Shown: one piece after another, positions 41,078 through 50,218 of the stretch
How positions within the stretch are numbered: position 1 is the stretch's first letter
How the letters are laid out: every line of letters starts with the position of its first letter
DNA from: a virus
Virus record (IMG/VR): IMGVR_UViG_3300036944_001324
Coordinates: 186,001 to 250,000 of that record
DNA length: 64,000 nt
Strand: one strand, 5' to 3'
Program-made: the position numbers and the translations under genes
Notes under the pieces: generated by a model
What the model saw: only the letters and a program-made list of their open reading frames with translations
Database searches by the model: none
Told to the model about the DNA's origin: nothing

Positions 41078-41560
41078 ATGAATCAAGAAGCATTGAATAA
41101 ACTCACTCCTGGTTTCTTCTTCCAGCGTTTTCTTCAGGACATCGATCCTGATAAACAAACTCCCACAACTCGGCACTGCACGAGACTGATGACTGCTCAA
41201 GTCACCGAACCGTTTTTTCTGAACGAACTCAGGACCAAGATTAACGCCAGAAGTAAGACGCCAGTAGGTGCACTGGAAGTCGGGTTTACTTTCTACGATG
41301 TTCCTACGGAAACTCCGTTTTGTGAAAACGGTGGATTTGTCATTTCTGTAAGAGTGAATAACAAGTACGCCATGCTTAGTTTTTCTTCAAACATGGACTG
41401 GTACGATCATTCGTTAGGGAATTTGAAATCTGAACCTAGTTTCGCAATTATGCGATATGACTTAGTTACTGACGACCCTAACAGGCTTCGTTCCAAGCTA
41501 GCTGAATACATTGCTACTCATTTGGTGGAGTATGTCTTTATTGATTGGGTGCAATCATGA
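41078..41560 (+). CDS. Hypothetical protein, paralogue family A member 2 (160 aa)
   Basis: Second of three related proteins in tandem; the most diverged (RAGG replaced by VNNK). Contains the 'RLRSKLAEYIATHLVEY' C-terminal helix seen as 'ELRALLAEHIAHYIAQ' in member 1. Overlaps the next gene by four bases. Confidence 0.75.
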   Translation: MNQEALNKLTPGFFFQRFLQDIDPDKQTPTTRHCTRLMTAQVTEPFFLNELRTKINARSKTPVGALEVGFTFYDVPTETPFCENGGFVISVRVNNKYAMLSFSSNMDWYDHSLGNLKSEPSFAIMRYDLVTDDPNRLRSKLAEYIATHLVEYVFIDWVQS

Positions 41561-41772
41561 CTTTTCACTACACCTACAACGAGATCAATGTCCAACGTCA
41601 CGACGTTGGTTTCATCGTCAAACAAGTCAAGTCTGTTTTGGCCAGTAAACGTGTCCGATCCATCTGTCTGAACCAGCTGCCGGACGACAACGGCCAGTTG
41701 TACACCACTGAGCAAGCTTCGAGAATCATTGACGCCGTCGTTAACGATTCACTTTACTACCACTACCCGTAA
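41557..41772 (+). CDS. Hypothetical small protein (71 aa)
   Basis: ATG overlapping the preceding stop (ATGA). A short product with a helix-rich end; not a clear member of the surrounding paralogue family. No motif. Confidence 0.65.
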   Translation: MTFHYTYNEINVQRHDVGFIVKQVKSVLASKRVRSICLNQLPDDNGQLYTTEQASRIIDAVVNDSLYYHYP

Positions 41773-41782
41773 AAGACAAATC

Positions 41783-42250
41783 ATGAACAACGAATTCAAC
41801 TACGCTGCGCAATTTCACAGGCTGTTTCTGCATGATCCTGATGTTGCTCTGGTCGGTCACACTTCAGTGATGGGTGTGCGGTCTGTTCCCGTGACCAGTG
41901 AAATGATCGTCTCGAAACTCCAAAAGAAACTGGTTGATCTGAAAGTGATCAAACCTGAAGACACAGTCCAAATGGAGCTGTCCTACTTCGACCATCGCTA
42001 CACCGCTGTCACGCCCGAGAAATTCGAAGAAGGTGGTGGAATGGTGCTGGATATTCGTGCCGGTGGTATTTATCACACTTTCAAGTTTAACCCACGTCAA
42101 GAGCATGATCGTGATTTTGTGTTCTGGTGTTTGCGCAGGCGGCTGGACGCTGATCCAATGGAGATCGAACTCAACAAAATGCACAACGCCGATCGCGAAT
42201 CAATGCACGAAAGCATTGTCAATTTGATCGTCGAGTATTTCACCGATTGA
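41783..42250 (+). CDS. Hypothetical protein, paralogue family A member 3 (155 aa)
   Basis: ATG at 41783. Contains 'LDIRAGGIYHTFKFNP' and the C-terminal helix 'SMHESIVNLIVEYFTD'. Closest to member 1 in the central strand pair. Ends eight bases before DNA ligase. Confidence 0.78.
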   Translation: MNNEFNYAAQFHRLFLHDPDVALVGHTSVMGVRSVPVTSEMIVSKLQKKLVDLKVIKPEDTVQMELSYFDHRYTAVTPEKFEEGGGMVLDIRAGGIYHTFKFNPRQEHDRDFVFWCLRRRLDADPMEIELNKMHNADRESMHESIVNLIVEYFTD

Positions 42251-42257
42251 AAAACAA

Positions 42258-44330
42258 ATGACAAACGAAGAACAAGAGTATCTCAAGATCAACGAGAAGC
42301 TGCGTGAGGCCGCGCCAGCGTACTACGTTGAAGACAAGCCCATCATGACCGATGCCGAATACGATCAATTGATCGTTCGTGCTCGCGAATTGGAAAAGCG
42401 TGTTGATAAAGCGATCGTCGATGCTGAACGCCTGAAGGGTACGCCACTGTACGACGTGGTTGGATCTGTTGCCAAGGGTCTTAAGCCTGCTAAGCATGAG
42501 ACACCTATGCTCAGTTTGCGTACTGAGACGAATACTTCCGATGAACCCATCCGTAATTTCCTGCTGAAAGTGGGAAAGCGGCTGGACGAACTTGGTTTTC
42601 CACCGAATTGTACCAGTTACTGTGCTGAGTACAAATTTGACGGACTGGCTTTGAGCCTCAAGTACAGGGATGGAAAACTTCTCCGTGCAGTTACCCGTGG
42701 CGACGGTTACGAAGGTGAAAACGTTACGCATAACGCTCTCGTCGTTAAAGGCATACCTACGACTATCGGTCTGAAGCGGGATCTGGAAGTTCGTGGTGAA
42801 GTGATGATGACTAAAGAGATGTTTGCTAGTTTGAATAAGCAAGCATTGATAAGCGGAAGTCGTGTCTTTGTAAACCCGCGTAACGCTGCCGCTGGTTCCA
42901 TGCGACTTCTCGATTCGAATGAATGCAAACGACGCGGACTAATCTTTGTTGCTTACAGCGCCATAGGGCCTGCGGTTGATATGGAAACCGACAGCCATCT
43001 CTATCGCATATTGACCTTGGAAAACCTGGGTTTTGAAATCGGGCTTACACCTCTACGTACTAAAACACCAGAGCGACTAGCGGAGTTCTACCAAAAGACT
43101 CTCAATGAACGGACCACAATACCGTTTGAAATCGATGGGGTAGTCTACAAAGTCGACTCTATCGAGCAACAAGAAAAGCTTGGTGTCATCGGTAAAGAAC
43201 CTGTCTGGGCAATTGCTCACAAGTTCCCACCGGAGGAAGCCACCACCAGACTCGAGAGCATCGACATCCAAGTCGGGCGCACTGGCAAGTTCACTCCCGT
43301 CGCCAAGTTGAAGCCTATCTTCGTGGGTGGCGTTACTGTATCGAGCGTGACGCTCAGTAACATCTTCGACGTGCGTCGCAAGGACATCCGTCCAGGCGAT
43401 ACGGTGTTCGTTCGTCGTGCTGGTGACGTGATCCCTGAGATCACGACACGAGCCAACCGTAAGCGTGATGGTTACGTTCCTAACTTCCAGATGCCTCCCC
43501 AGTGTCCGGTTTGCGGCGGACTTGCTATCCGTTTCAAAGGCGAAAGCAACTACCAATGCACCAACAAGTACGAGTGTCCGGCGCAACTCTCTGGCTCCAT
43601 CTTGCATTACGTCAGTCGTGCCTGTATGGACATCGAGGGTTTTGGTGAAGAGACGGTTGACCTGTTGACGAAAGAAGGCTACGTGCGTTCATTCGTTGAC
43701 TTGTACCGCTTGACACCACAGATCCTTACAGAAGTAGGATTGGGTCCGAAGAAAGGACAGAACCTGCTCGACGCCATCGATGGTTCTCGTGTGAACTCTC
43801 TAGCTCGTTTCATCTACGGGCTGGGTATTCGCTATGTGGGTGCCAACACTTCCAAGATTCTTGCTAATCGTTTCAAGACGATCGGTGCGCTCTTTGAAGC
43901 CAAGCGGGAAGAACTCATCAACCTGCCTGACATGGGGCCCGTTACAACGGACTCCGTGGTTTCCTACATCGGCAACGCGCACAGGCGAGCGTTGGTGTTT
44001 GAGACCATTGCGGTGGGTAAGTTGATTCTGACCACCGTAGAGCAACCTCCAAAGCCCGTAGGACCGCTCACAGGCCAATCTTTCGTGGTGTCTGGACGGT
44101 TGACACACTACGAAGCGATAGAGCCTTCTAAGACCCGTGAAGCCTTCATTGATGTTTTGGAGGATCTGGGTGCTTCTGTCACCGATAAGGTGAATAAAGA
44201 TACAACGGCACTTATCATAGGTGAGAAACCTTCGAGCAAGTTAGCCAAAGCGAAAGCTCTGGGCATCCGTGTTATGACAGACAAGGAAGCCATGGAACAG
44301 TTCATGAACCTGGAAGTCTCCACGTTCTAA
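42258..44330 (+). CDS. ligA: NAD-dependent DNA ligase
   Basis: 690 residues, near the usual length of bacterial LigA. Domain Ia helices (1-60) with 'YYVEDKPIMTDAEYDQL'; the adenylation motif 'EYKFDGLALS' with K126; 'GDGYEGENVTHN' and 'EVRGEVMM'; the OB fold around 'VGRTGKFTPVAKLKPI'; a four-Cys zinc finger ('CPVCGG' ... 'CTNKYECPAQL', about 415-445); helix-hairpin-helix repeats; and a BRCT domain from about 602 ('LTGQSFVVSGRL'). It seals nicks in duplex DNA using NAD+. It is complete, so probably active in phage replication and repair. Gene follows the family A paralogues after eight bases. Confidence 0.96.
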   Translation: MTNEEQEYLKINEKLREAAPAYYVEDKPIMTDAEYDQLIVRARELEKRVDKAIVDAERLKGTPLYDVVGSVAKGLKPAKHETPMLSLRTETNTSDEPIRNFLLKVGKRLDELGFPPNCTSYCAEYKFDGLALSLKYRDGKLLRAVTRGDGYEGENVTHNALVVKGIPTTIGLKRDLEVRGEVMMTKEMFASLNKQALISGSRVFVNPRNAAAGSMRLLDSNECKRRGLIFVAYSAIGPAVDMETDSHLYRILTLENLGFEIGLTPLRTKTPERLAEFYQKTLNERTTIPFEIDGVVYKVDSIEQQEKLGVIGKEPVWAIAHKFPPEEATTRLESIDIQVGRTGKFTPVAKLKPIFVGGVTVSSVTLSNIFDVRRKDIRPGDTVFVRRAGDVIPEITTRANRKRDGYVPNFQMPPQCPVCGGLAIRFKGESNYQCTNKYECPAQLSGSILHYVSRACMDIEGFGEETVDLLTKEGYVRSFVDLYRLTPQILTEVGLGPKKGQNLLDAIDGSRVNSLARFIYGLGIRYVGANTSKILANRFKTIGALFEAKREELINLPDMGPVTTDSVVSYIGNAHRRALVFETIAVGKLILTTVEQPPKPVGPLTGQSFVVSGRLTHYEAIEPSKTREAFIDVLEDLGASVTDKVNKDTTALIIGEKPSSKLAKAKALGIRVMTDKEAMEQFMNLEVSTF

Positions 44331-44340
44331 ACGTCATATC

Positions 44341-44369
44341 GCCAGCAGCTTATCGGGCTGCTGGCTTTT
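44341..44369 (+). terminator. Intrinsic terminator after ligA
   Basis: GCCAGCAGC and GCTGCTGGC pair perfectly around TTATCGG, followed by TTTTT. The TATG flank is absent. Confidence 0.78.
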
Positions 44370-44407
44370 TCTATCTCTCTCCAACCAAAGCAAAGGAAAC
44401 TATCATC

Positions 44408-45514
44408 ATGGAAACCAACATCATCACCACCGCAGGACATATGGCTCTGGATGCAGCCATGGAGCATGTTGCGGAACACCACCCAGTTCGCACCGGTCCT
44501 GTCACGGACGCAACCATTAAGTCTGAGACCATCATCAAAAAGGCAACGCCCCACGTGGCGATTGCTTACAACCCCTATTCGCTCGACAGCCTGATGGGTG
44601 CGGCGCAAGCCATTTTCCATCCAGACTACCACAAGGCAAGGCTGGTTCCTTACAACCAGTTCGCATCGACCGACACGCTGATGAACTACACCAAGATCCT
44701 GTTCGTTGGTGTGGAAATCACGCAACTGGATTTCGCCGCCCTGATGTCTGGTACGCAGATGAGTGTGCAGTTGGTCGCTTACCGTGACAGCTATTCCTGG
44801 ATGGACGAGAAGTCCCTCAAGAAACTGGGCGACCGTGTAACGTTCTTGCGTCCCAGTGACGAGTTTGTCAACGAACTGTTGGCCCGTACTGATAACACGG
44901 CGACAAAGATCGTTCAGTTCTGGGTGGACAAGTCCGGTGAAGGCCGGGTGCCGGGCGTTCTGTACAACCTGACGTCGTTGGTATCACGGATGGTGAGCCA
45001 AAGCTATCCTATCCTTTCGTTCCATGTGGACCTCAATGAAGGTACGATGGAATCCGAAGAAGAGATGTCCAACAAGGCACGCATTCACGATGCGGTTGCC
45101 AAGCTGCGCACAGCTCTGGGATCGGTAGAGCCCATGAACGAAGTCCTCGGCCTGACTTTCAAGGCCGATGTCGACGCTTACCTGTCGCACTTTCGCCATG
45201 TCCGCTACACGCTCACGCGTTCACTGCGGATGATGGCGTTTCGTCAGGCTACTGGTGCGTTGTCGTCTACCGTGATCGAGTTGCCAGTCGTCCCAGCCAG
45301 TGAGATGACGCACAGCGACATTTTGCACGCTGCTTTGCAACACTATAAGGAAGTGGTGACTTATGAAGATGTTCGTGAGTATCGCATCTGGCGCATTTAT
45401 TCGGAGAAAGCGCAAGACCGTCAAAAGCTCGTGCACATCTTCAAGCCTGTGATGGTGTGGAGTGAAGGCGCTGTGCTTTGTGCGCTGACACACACCACTA
45501 CGTCAACTGCGTGA
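44408..45514 (+). CDS. Possible degenerate DHH-like phosphoesterase (368 aa)
   Basis: The central part 'HVAIAYNPYSLDSLMGAAQAIF' followed by 'ILFVGVEITQLDFAALM' and 'VAYRDSYSWMDEKS' resembles the order of DHH phosphoesterase motifs (D-x-D-S/G..A, then a VDL strand, then DHH). The usual Asp and His metal ligands are mostly missing, so if related it may have lost catalysis. The C-terminal half is helical and unassigned. It forms its own unit between two hairpins. Alternative: a new family. Confidence 0.73.
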   Translation: METNIITTAGHMALDAAMEHVAEHHPVRTGPVTDATIKSETIIKKATPHVAIAYNPYSLDSLMGAAQAIFHPDYHKARLVPYNQFASTDTLMNYTKILFVGVEITQLDFAALMSGTQMSVQLVAYRDSYSWMDEKSLKKLGDRVTFLRPSDEFVNELLARTDNTATKIVQFWVDKSGEGRVPGVLYNLTSLVSRMVSQSYPILSFHVDLNEGTMESEEEMSNKARIHDAVAKLRTALGSVEPMNEVLGLTFKADVDAYLSHFRHVRYTLTRSLRMMAFRQATGALSSTVIELPVVPASEMTHSDILHAALQHYKEVVTYEDVREYRIWRIYSEKAQDRQKLVHIFKPVMVWSEGAVLCALTHTTTSTA

Positions 45515-45518
45515 TTGT

Positions 45519-45542
45519 TGCAAGGGGGTTACTCCCCTTGCA
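45519..45542 (+). terminator. Hairpin terminator
   Basis: TGCAAGGGG pairs perfectly with CCCCTTGCA around GTTACT. There is no T-run and no TATG. Confidence 0.55.
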
Positions 45543-45569
45543 CGTTACGACTTACTTGGATAAAATAAA

Positions 45570-46154
45570 ATGCAACCTAATTTGATGAATCTGAGTAACG
45601 ATCAAACGTGCCGACTCTTCACCGGCATTATGAGTGAAGGCGCTGCTCAAGACCCCGGCTTGGTTCATTCCATGGCTGACTTCTTCTGGAAGACCACCGA
45701 TAACTACCAAATGTTCTCAGGTGGGGTGTACTTTCGGGATGTGGTTGGTAATGCGTTGTGCTCCAGCTTTGCTATCAGTGTTCTCAAGAACACCATGCTG
45801 ATCACCAATTGTCACTTTGTTGATCCCTTAGAGCTCCCAACTCCCACCGGCGTGGTGACCATTGACCATCGGATGGTGCCTTGCTTTTTGGAAAAGCGAC
45901 ATGAAGAAGATCCCCGCACTGCAACGCGGATTTACTTCAACCCAGAAAGCAAGCATTTCGTATCGGTGAACATTGTCTACGAAGGTGATGCTGCACCAGG
46001 GCCTTTTTCAGACACTGCTAAATTCAAGTTCTATCGGGTCTATCCAGCGTGCATCCATGCACCTTACGAGATCTTCGAGGTCCTGTCTACGTTACTGTGT
46101 CCCGATATTGAACCACCTGAAATCTTGCAGTCCATGTATCGACCCCTTCACTGA
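45570..46154 (+). CDS. Hypothetical protein (194 aa)
   Basis: ATG preceded by TTGGATAAAATAAA, with no Shine-Dalgarno. Mixed alpha/beta with Phe/His-rich strands and several Cys. It sits alone between hairpins, just before the tail-fibre region. No family recognised. Confidence 0.72.
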   Translation: MQPNLMNLSNDQTCRLFTGIMSEGAAQDPGLVHSMADFFWKTTDNYQMFSGGVYFRDVVGNALCSSFAISVLKNTMLITNCHFVDPLELPTPTGVVTIDHRMVPCFLEKRHEEDPRTATRIYFNPESKHFVSVNIVYEGDAAPGPFSDTAKFKFYRVYPACIHAPYEIFEVLSTLLCPDIEPPEILQSMYRPLH

Positions 46155-46179
46155 TGTTATTTGAGTAGTCATGCACGGC

Positions 46180-46262
46180 GAAACAGGAAGAATCCTTTGA
46201 CTCTTTCATACCCAACTACTTGCTCCTTCAATGGGGTGAGTAGTTGGGTTATTCCCTGTTTC
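46180..46262 (+). terminator. Long nested hairpin
   Basis: The inner stem is CCCAACTACT (46211-46220) with AGTAGTTGGG (46239-46248). GAAACAGG (46180-46187) and CCTGTTTC (46255-46262) pair outside. TTTTTTGG follows the outer arm. Confidence 0.65.
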
Positions 46263-46279
46263 TTTTTTGGTCCTCAATA

Positions 46280-47482
46280 ATGCCTTATCCAACCCCCAAC
46301 TATAGCTTGGCCGTTATGGCTAAGACGGCGATTCAGTTCTTTGAACAGAATACCGTACTGGCCGATTTGCAAATTGGTCAAGAGACTGACACCAAACGTT
46401 TCAAAATTGGTGATGGTGTCACTGCGTGGAATACGCTCCCCTACGCTGTACAGGGCAACGAGAACAGCATCTGGGTAGGGTTGTCTCCTGATGTAGGCAA
46501 CCTGCTGGAGCTCACGCTCGCTCGCAATGGCTTCTACCTGAACCCAGTTACGTTCGACGGCACGACGGTGCTCAACCAATCCATCGATGGAACGCTGACA
46601 GACATCACGCCGTACTTGACGGCTAACCAACAGCTGGCTGGCTTCGTAGCGGCTGGTTTGATGATTCGCAAAGTCGTCCTGGCTCTGGGTGCTGACTGGA
46701 ATCTGAATACCACTGACCCCATTCCCGCAACAACCGTCACGCAAGCCATTGACTCCGTCTCTGATGCTTTGACTTCGCTTGCGGGAACTGTTAGTGGTTT
46801 GATCAACGACTCTGCTGTTAGCGCTTCGACCACCTACTCTTCGACCAAGATCGGTACGCTGGTAAATGATGCCATCGCTGCGATCATTGGTGCCGCACCT
46901 GAAGCTCTGAACACAGTCTACGAACTAGCTGCCGCTCTCGGTAACAATCCCGATCTGGTGACGAACATCGTTACTGAGTTGGGACAGACTGTGAAGATCA
47001 CAGCGCAAACCCTGACGGCCCCGCAACAAGCCCAGGCTCGAACCAATATCGGCGCAGCTTCTGCAGCTGATCTGGGTAGCCCGGATGAGAACACTTTGAC
47101 TCTGGAAGCAAAGTACCTGTACGAAAAGTCAATCGCTACAGGCGGTATCGAGATCACAATCGAACCCAATCCATTGGTCATTGTGAAGACCGCTCCATTT
47201 GTGGCTAAAGTCATCTCTGATGGAAGTGTTCATCGAGAAGGTATTTACGCACTGGATACTTCTGGCGGGTCCTTCATCACACAAATGCCTGCAAACCCAC
47301 TGCCGGGTGATGAGGTGGAATACCTCGACTACAACGGGACTTTCGATACGGGACCTGCTGAGCTCTCTCCTAACGGGAAGAAGTTCATGGGACTTAACGA
47401 GAGTTACATTCTCAATCAAAAGAACCGAGGCCGCCGCTTCAAGTTCGTTGATGAGGACAAAGGTTGGATGCCAATGGCCTAA
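46280..47482 (+). CDS. Tail fibre protein with Mtd-like N-terminal domain (400 aa)
   Basis: ATG at 46280 (MPYPTPNYSL). Residues about 15-60 ('FFEQNTVLADLQIGQETDTKRFKIGDGVTAWNTLPYA') match the GEIGxETDTxxxKIGDGxTxWxxLPY motif of the major-tropism-determinant N-terminal domain. A tail-fibre repeat ('EALNTVYELAAALGNNPDLVTNIV') and 'TNIGAA' follow. The C-terminus is beta-rich. It attaches to the virion and probably binds the host surface. It ends convergently with the S74 spike gene. Confidence 0.86.
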   Translation: MPYPTPNYSLAVMAKTAIQFFEQNTVLADLQIGQETDTKRFKIGDGVTAWNTLPYAVQGNENSIWVGLSPDVGNLLELTLARNGFYLNPVTFDGTTVLNQSIDGTLTDITPYLTANQQLAGFVAAGLMIRKVVLALGADWNLNTTDPIPATTVTQAIDSVSDALTSLAGTVSGLINDSAVSASTTYSSTKIGTLVNDAIAAIIGAAPEALNTVYELAAALGNNPDLVTNIVTELGQTVKITAQTLTAPQQAQARTNIGAASAADLGSPDENTLTLEAKYLYEKSIATGGIEITIEPNPLVIVKTAPFVAKVISDGSVHREGIYALDTSGGSFITQMPANPLPGDEVEYLDYNGTFDTGPAELSPNGKKFMGLNESYILNQKNRGRRFKFVDEDKGWMPMA

Positions 47483-47489
47483 CGACATA

Positions 47490-47515
47490 AAGAGCCTCCC
47501 TTTTGGGAGGCTCTT
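47490..47515. terminator. Bidirectional hairpin between convergent fibre genes
   Basis: AAGAGCCTCCC and GGGAGGCTCTT are perfect complements with loop TTTT. CATAA and TTATGCTGC flank the stem. Confidence 0.75.
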
Positions 47516-47522
47516 ATGCTGC

Positions 47523-48869
47523 TTATCCACCAAACCGCATTCCGATGGGTGCTTTCATACGGACGTACTCATCGAATTGCTTCTGAAGCTTTTCATGCTT
47601 CTCTGTCAGTTCTTGGAGAGCTTTCACCAAGACAGGAACAATAGAAGATTCGTTGATCTTCAATTTCTCCAATTGACTGGTGTCAACGATCACTGGTTTG
47701 TCGCCTTCGAGTTCCAGGATGTCTTGGGCAAGCCATCCGTAACGAACTACCCCGACACCAATGTCTGAATCACGGTTCTCGCGATAACGATAAGCGACAG
47801 GCTTGAGCTTCATCACAAAGTCAAGGCCGTGTTGAACGTCAGTGATGTCTGTCTTGTCGCGTTTGTCAGACACAATGGTCCAGGAGACCTTGACGTAAGC
47901 GTGCTCCACCGAAGAGGAACCAACCACGACACGGTTGTTCTCACTGGTCACGTCCATGACAGGGGAGTAAACACCCGCGTTGTTGACACCACCGAGGATG
48001 ATGTTGCCACTACCTGTCGACAAACGAGCACCCGCAGACGAGCCCAGACCGATGTTGTTGTTGCCGCCAATCAAAGAACGAAGTGCTTGGGCACCGACAG
48101 CTGTGTTGCCGTTACCAGTACCGCTAGCGAGTAGAGCTTCGAAGCCGAAGGCTACGTTGTAACTACCCATGTAGTTAAACCGCATGGAATGGTAACCGGA
48201 CGCAACGTTACCAACACCTTGCAGGTTGTTGTGCATGGACTCTTTACCAACCGCTACGTTAAAGCGACCAGTGCTGTTGTCCCGCAATGCAAGAGAGCCA
48301 ATGGCTGTGTTGTCGGAACCCGTGGTGTTGCGACCAAGGGACAAATTACCAATAGCGGTATTGTCATCACCCGTAGTCAGTTTGCCAAGAGCACCATTTC
48401 CAACAGCTGTAGTGTTGGAGGCTTCGGATGAAGATCCGATAGCGCGGGCACCAACGGCGGTGTTGTTGTTACCGGTGGTGTTGAGTGTGAGAGCACGTGC
48501 ACCCAATGCCGTATTGTTGTTCCCGGTGACGTTCAGAGTCAAACTGGAGTAGCCGAGCGAAGTGTTGTAACTGCCGGTGGTATTCTCACGAAGAGAAGCA
48601 AAACCAACCGCAGAGTTCTCTTTGCCGACGGTGGATTCTTTGAGCGCTGCGAAACCAATAGCCGTTTGGCCATGAATGTTTATTGCCGACGACAAAGTAA
48701 AATGACCCACGGCAACGTTGCCGTCACCGAATGAGTTATTCATCAGGGCGCAGCGCCCGATAGCCGTGTTGTTGTTCCCGGTAGTCAGAGCTGCAAGGGA
48801 TGCATAACCGAAGGTTGTATTTGTTCCTGCAGTTGGCGTGCTACTCGTTTGTTGATTGCTATCAGCCAT
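47523..48869 (-). CDS. Tail spike/fibre with YadA-head-like repeats and S74 chaperone (448 aa)
   Basis: Residues 20-290 consist of about 17 repeats of the type 'GNNNTAIGxxAL' and 'TTGSDNTAIGSLAL', as in the trimeric YadA head. The C-terminal 110 residues match the peptidase S74 intramolecular chaperone: 'SDKRDKTDI' (Ser with the Lys that follows), 'PVAYRYRE', 'GWLAQDILE' and a coiled coil at the end. In this family the chaperone drives trimerisation and then cuts itself off. Repeats make the gene prone to recombination, consistent with host-range change. Confidence 0.9.
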   Translation of the reverse strand: MADSNQQTSSTPTAGTNTTFGYASLAALTTGNNNTAIGRCALMNNSFGDGNVAVGHFTLSSAINIHGQTAIGFAALKESTVGKENSAVGFASLRENTTGSYNTSLGYSSLTLNVTGNNNTALGARALTLNTTGNNNTAVGARAIGSSSEASNTTAVGNGALGKLTTGDDNTAIGNLSLGRNTTGSDNTAIGSLALRDNSTGRFNVAVGKESMHNNLQGVGNVASGYHSMRFNYMGSYNVAFGFEALLASGTGNGNTAVGAQALRSLIGGNNNIGLGSSAGARLSTGSGNIILGGVNNAGVYSPVMDVTSENNRVVVGSSSVEHAYVKVSWTIVSDKRDKTDITDVQHGLDFVMKLKPVAYRYRENRDSDIGVGVVRYGWLAQDILELEGDKPVIVDTSQLEKLKINESSIVPVLVKALQELTEKHEKLQKQFDEYVRMKAPIGMRFGG

Positions 48870-48888
48870 TGATATTTCTCTTAATGGG

Positions 48889-49233
48889 TTAGATCAGCAC
48901 TTCATCAACCAACTGGTCGAAACCGTTGTAGGTCAAGGTGAATGTGCGTTGAACCAGCATGGTAGTTCCATCCACGTCGTAGATGGTGTCAGTGCGACGC
49001 GTGTAACGGTTGCTACCGTCTGGCAGAGAAAACACTGCTGTTTTCGCAGTGGTTCCATCAGTACGTTTCCACGTCGTGGTAACAAAGATACCATTGGCAT
49101 CACGACCGGTACGGTAGACCGACAAACCATCAGTTACAACACCCAGCGAAAGGGCGTTGACTTTCTTACTGACAAGACCAACGTCTCGCCCGACGGAACC
49201 AATGCGATTCGAAAGTTCAGTCCAAAGAGACAT
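48889..49233 (-). CDS. Fibre-associated hypothetical protein (114 aa)
   Basis: Beta-rich, with 'GVVTDGLSVYRTGRDANGIFVTTTWKRTDGTTAKTAVFSL'. It lies between the S74 spike and the DUF4376-like gene in the same minus-strand operon, so a small fibre-attachment or chaperone protein is likely. No family recognised. Confidence 0.75.
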   Translation of the reverse strand: MSLWTELSNRIGSVGRDVGLVSKKVNALSLGVVTDGLSVYRTGRDANGIFVTTTWKRTDGTTAKTAVFSLPDGSNRYTRRTDTIYDVDGTTMLVQRTFTLTYNGFDQLVDEVLI

Positions 49234-49247
49234 GATTTATTTTTCCT

Positions 49248-49931
49248 TTACCAGACGATGGCACGAATAGCCTCAATGGTGGCTGCTTGTGCGATTTGTT
49301 GTTTGAGGGTTTGGGCCTTGGAGAAGTTGTACAAGCCCTGCATATACATGGCACTGTAGAACTCTGTCCAGTCCGCAAGGGTTGCTACTTGAACGTAGCT
49401 GTCATCCATGGCCTTCCAACCACCAGGCCAGCCAGGTGGAAGGGCGTTGCGCAGCAAGATGCTTCCGTTAGTTCCATCGATGTCCGAACGAGACAAAGGA
49501 TCGCATGCGATCTTCTTGCCTTTGAACATGAAGAACGAATTGTTGGCAGCAAGGCGCTGCGCGTTGATTTCTTTGTCTTTGGTATTGCGAAGATCGGTCA
49601 GGTACGCATCGAGTTCTTCGAGGGTAGGTTGTCGGTTACCCCACGGATACTCAGAGGGCATCTCTGGTGGGGTTGCGATGTCTTCAACGGGTGGCAGTTC
49701 AAGAGCCAGCCAAGCGAGACCTTGTTCAATGGCATTGTTAAGGGGAGTCAAATCTTCGTTTGTCCAGATGGGGCGTGCTACCACGTTTTGCAAGTGGGTC
49801 ACGTTGTTCTTGAGAGATGCAATGTCTGCTTCTGACTTGGTCTCATCCGCAAGAATGCGGTTGATGGTCGAGACACTAAAGAGTGCCGATGTCAGTTCTT
49901 GAGCAGCACTGCGTTGAATATTGGGCAACAT
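49248..49931 (-). CDS. DUF4376-like tail-fibre accessory protein (227 aa)
   Basis: ATG at 49931 (MLPNIQRSAAQE); the frame is open further but with no ribosome site. The C-terminal half, 'KDKEINAQRLAANNSFFMFKGKKIACDPLSRSDIDGTNG' to 'ATIEAIRAIVW', follows DUF4376: a helix with R and A, an 'F.F.GK.I.CD..S..DI.G' strand pair and a C-terminal helical hairpin. The family accompanies tail-fibre genes, probably as chaperone or connector. First gene of the minus-strand fibre operon. Confidence 0.82.
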   Translation of the reverse strand: MLPNIQRSAAQELTSALFSVSTINRILADETKSEADIASLKNNVTHLQNVVARPIWTNEDLTPLNNAIEQGLAWLALELPPVEDIATPPEMPSEYPWGNRQPTLEELDAYLTDLRNTKDKEINAQRLAANNSFFMFKGKKIACDPLSRSDIDGTNGSILLRNALPPGWPGGWKAMDDSYVQVATLADWTEFYSAMYMQGLYNFSKAQTLKQQIAQAATIEAIRAIVW

Positions 49932-50218
49932 AACAGGGGATTCCTCGTATGCGGTTAAAGGTTGGAACGCTTGAAGCAAATAGGTCGAACTATAGCAGTG
50001 CGTTCGCTGCAGCACATAAAACGCTTGGGCTGAACATTCTAGAGATGCAGGTGGTGATGTGAGTTCGGGAGAAGGTGTGTGGCGTCTATGACTGAAGTCA
50101 TAAAATACAAGAACAAATGGAGTGCTTGGTCTAAAATTATATCTGGCTTCTAATGGTTGTTATCATTGGAACTTTTATGAGATCAATCTTAACCAAACAC
50201 TAATTAGAGGTTTTTCAA
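49932..50218. promoter_or_regulatory. Divergent promoter region of the fibre locus
   Basis: A 287-base gap between divergent genes. TATGACT GA AGTCATA (50087-50102) is a perfect inverted repeat with TATG on each strand. CTTGGTCTAAAATTATATCTGG (50124-50145) resembles the other AT-rich candidate promoters. A frame of 21 codons from 50088 was not accepted as a gene. The TTAGAGG at 50204 is the ribosome site of the next gene. Confidence 0.4.

Noticed and set aside
46280-49931. Diversity-generating retroelement suggested by the Mtd-like fibre
   Set aside because: No reverse transcriptase gene and no template/variable repeat pair were seen in the window; only the N-terminal attachment domain is Mtd-like.
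50088-50153. 21-codon frame in the divergent fibre promoter region
   Set aside because: It begins inside the TATGACT palindrome, has a poorly spaced ribosome site and no hydrophobic or conserved feature.
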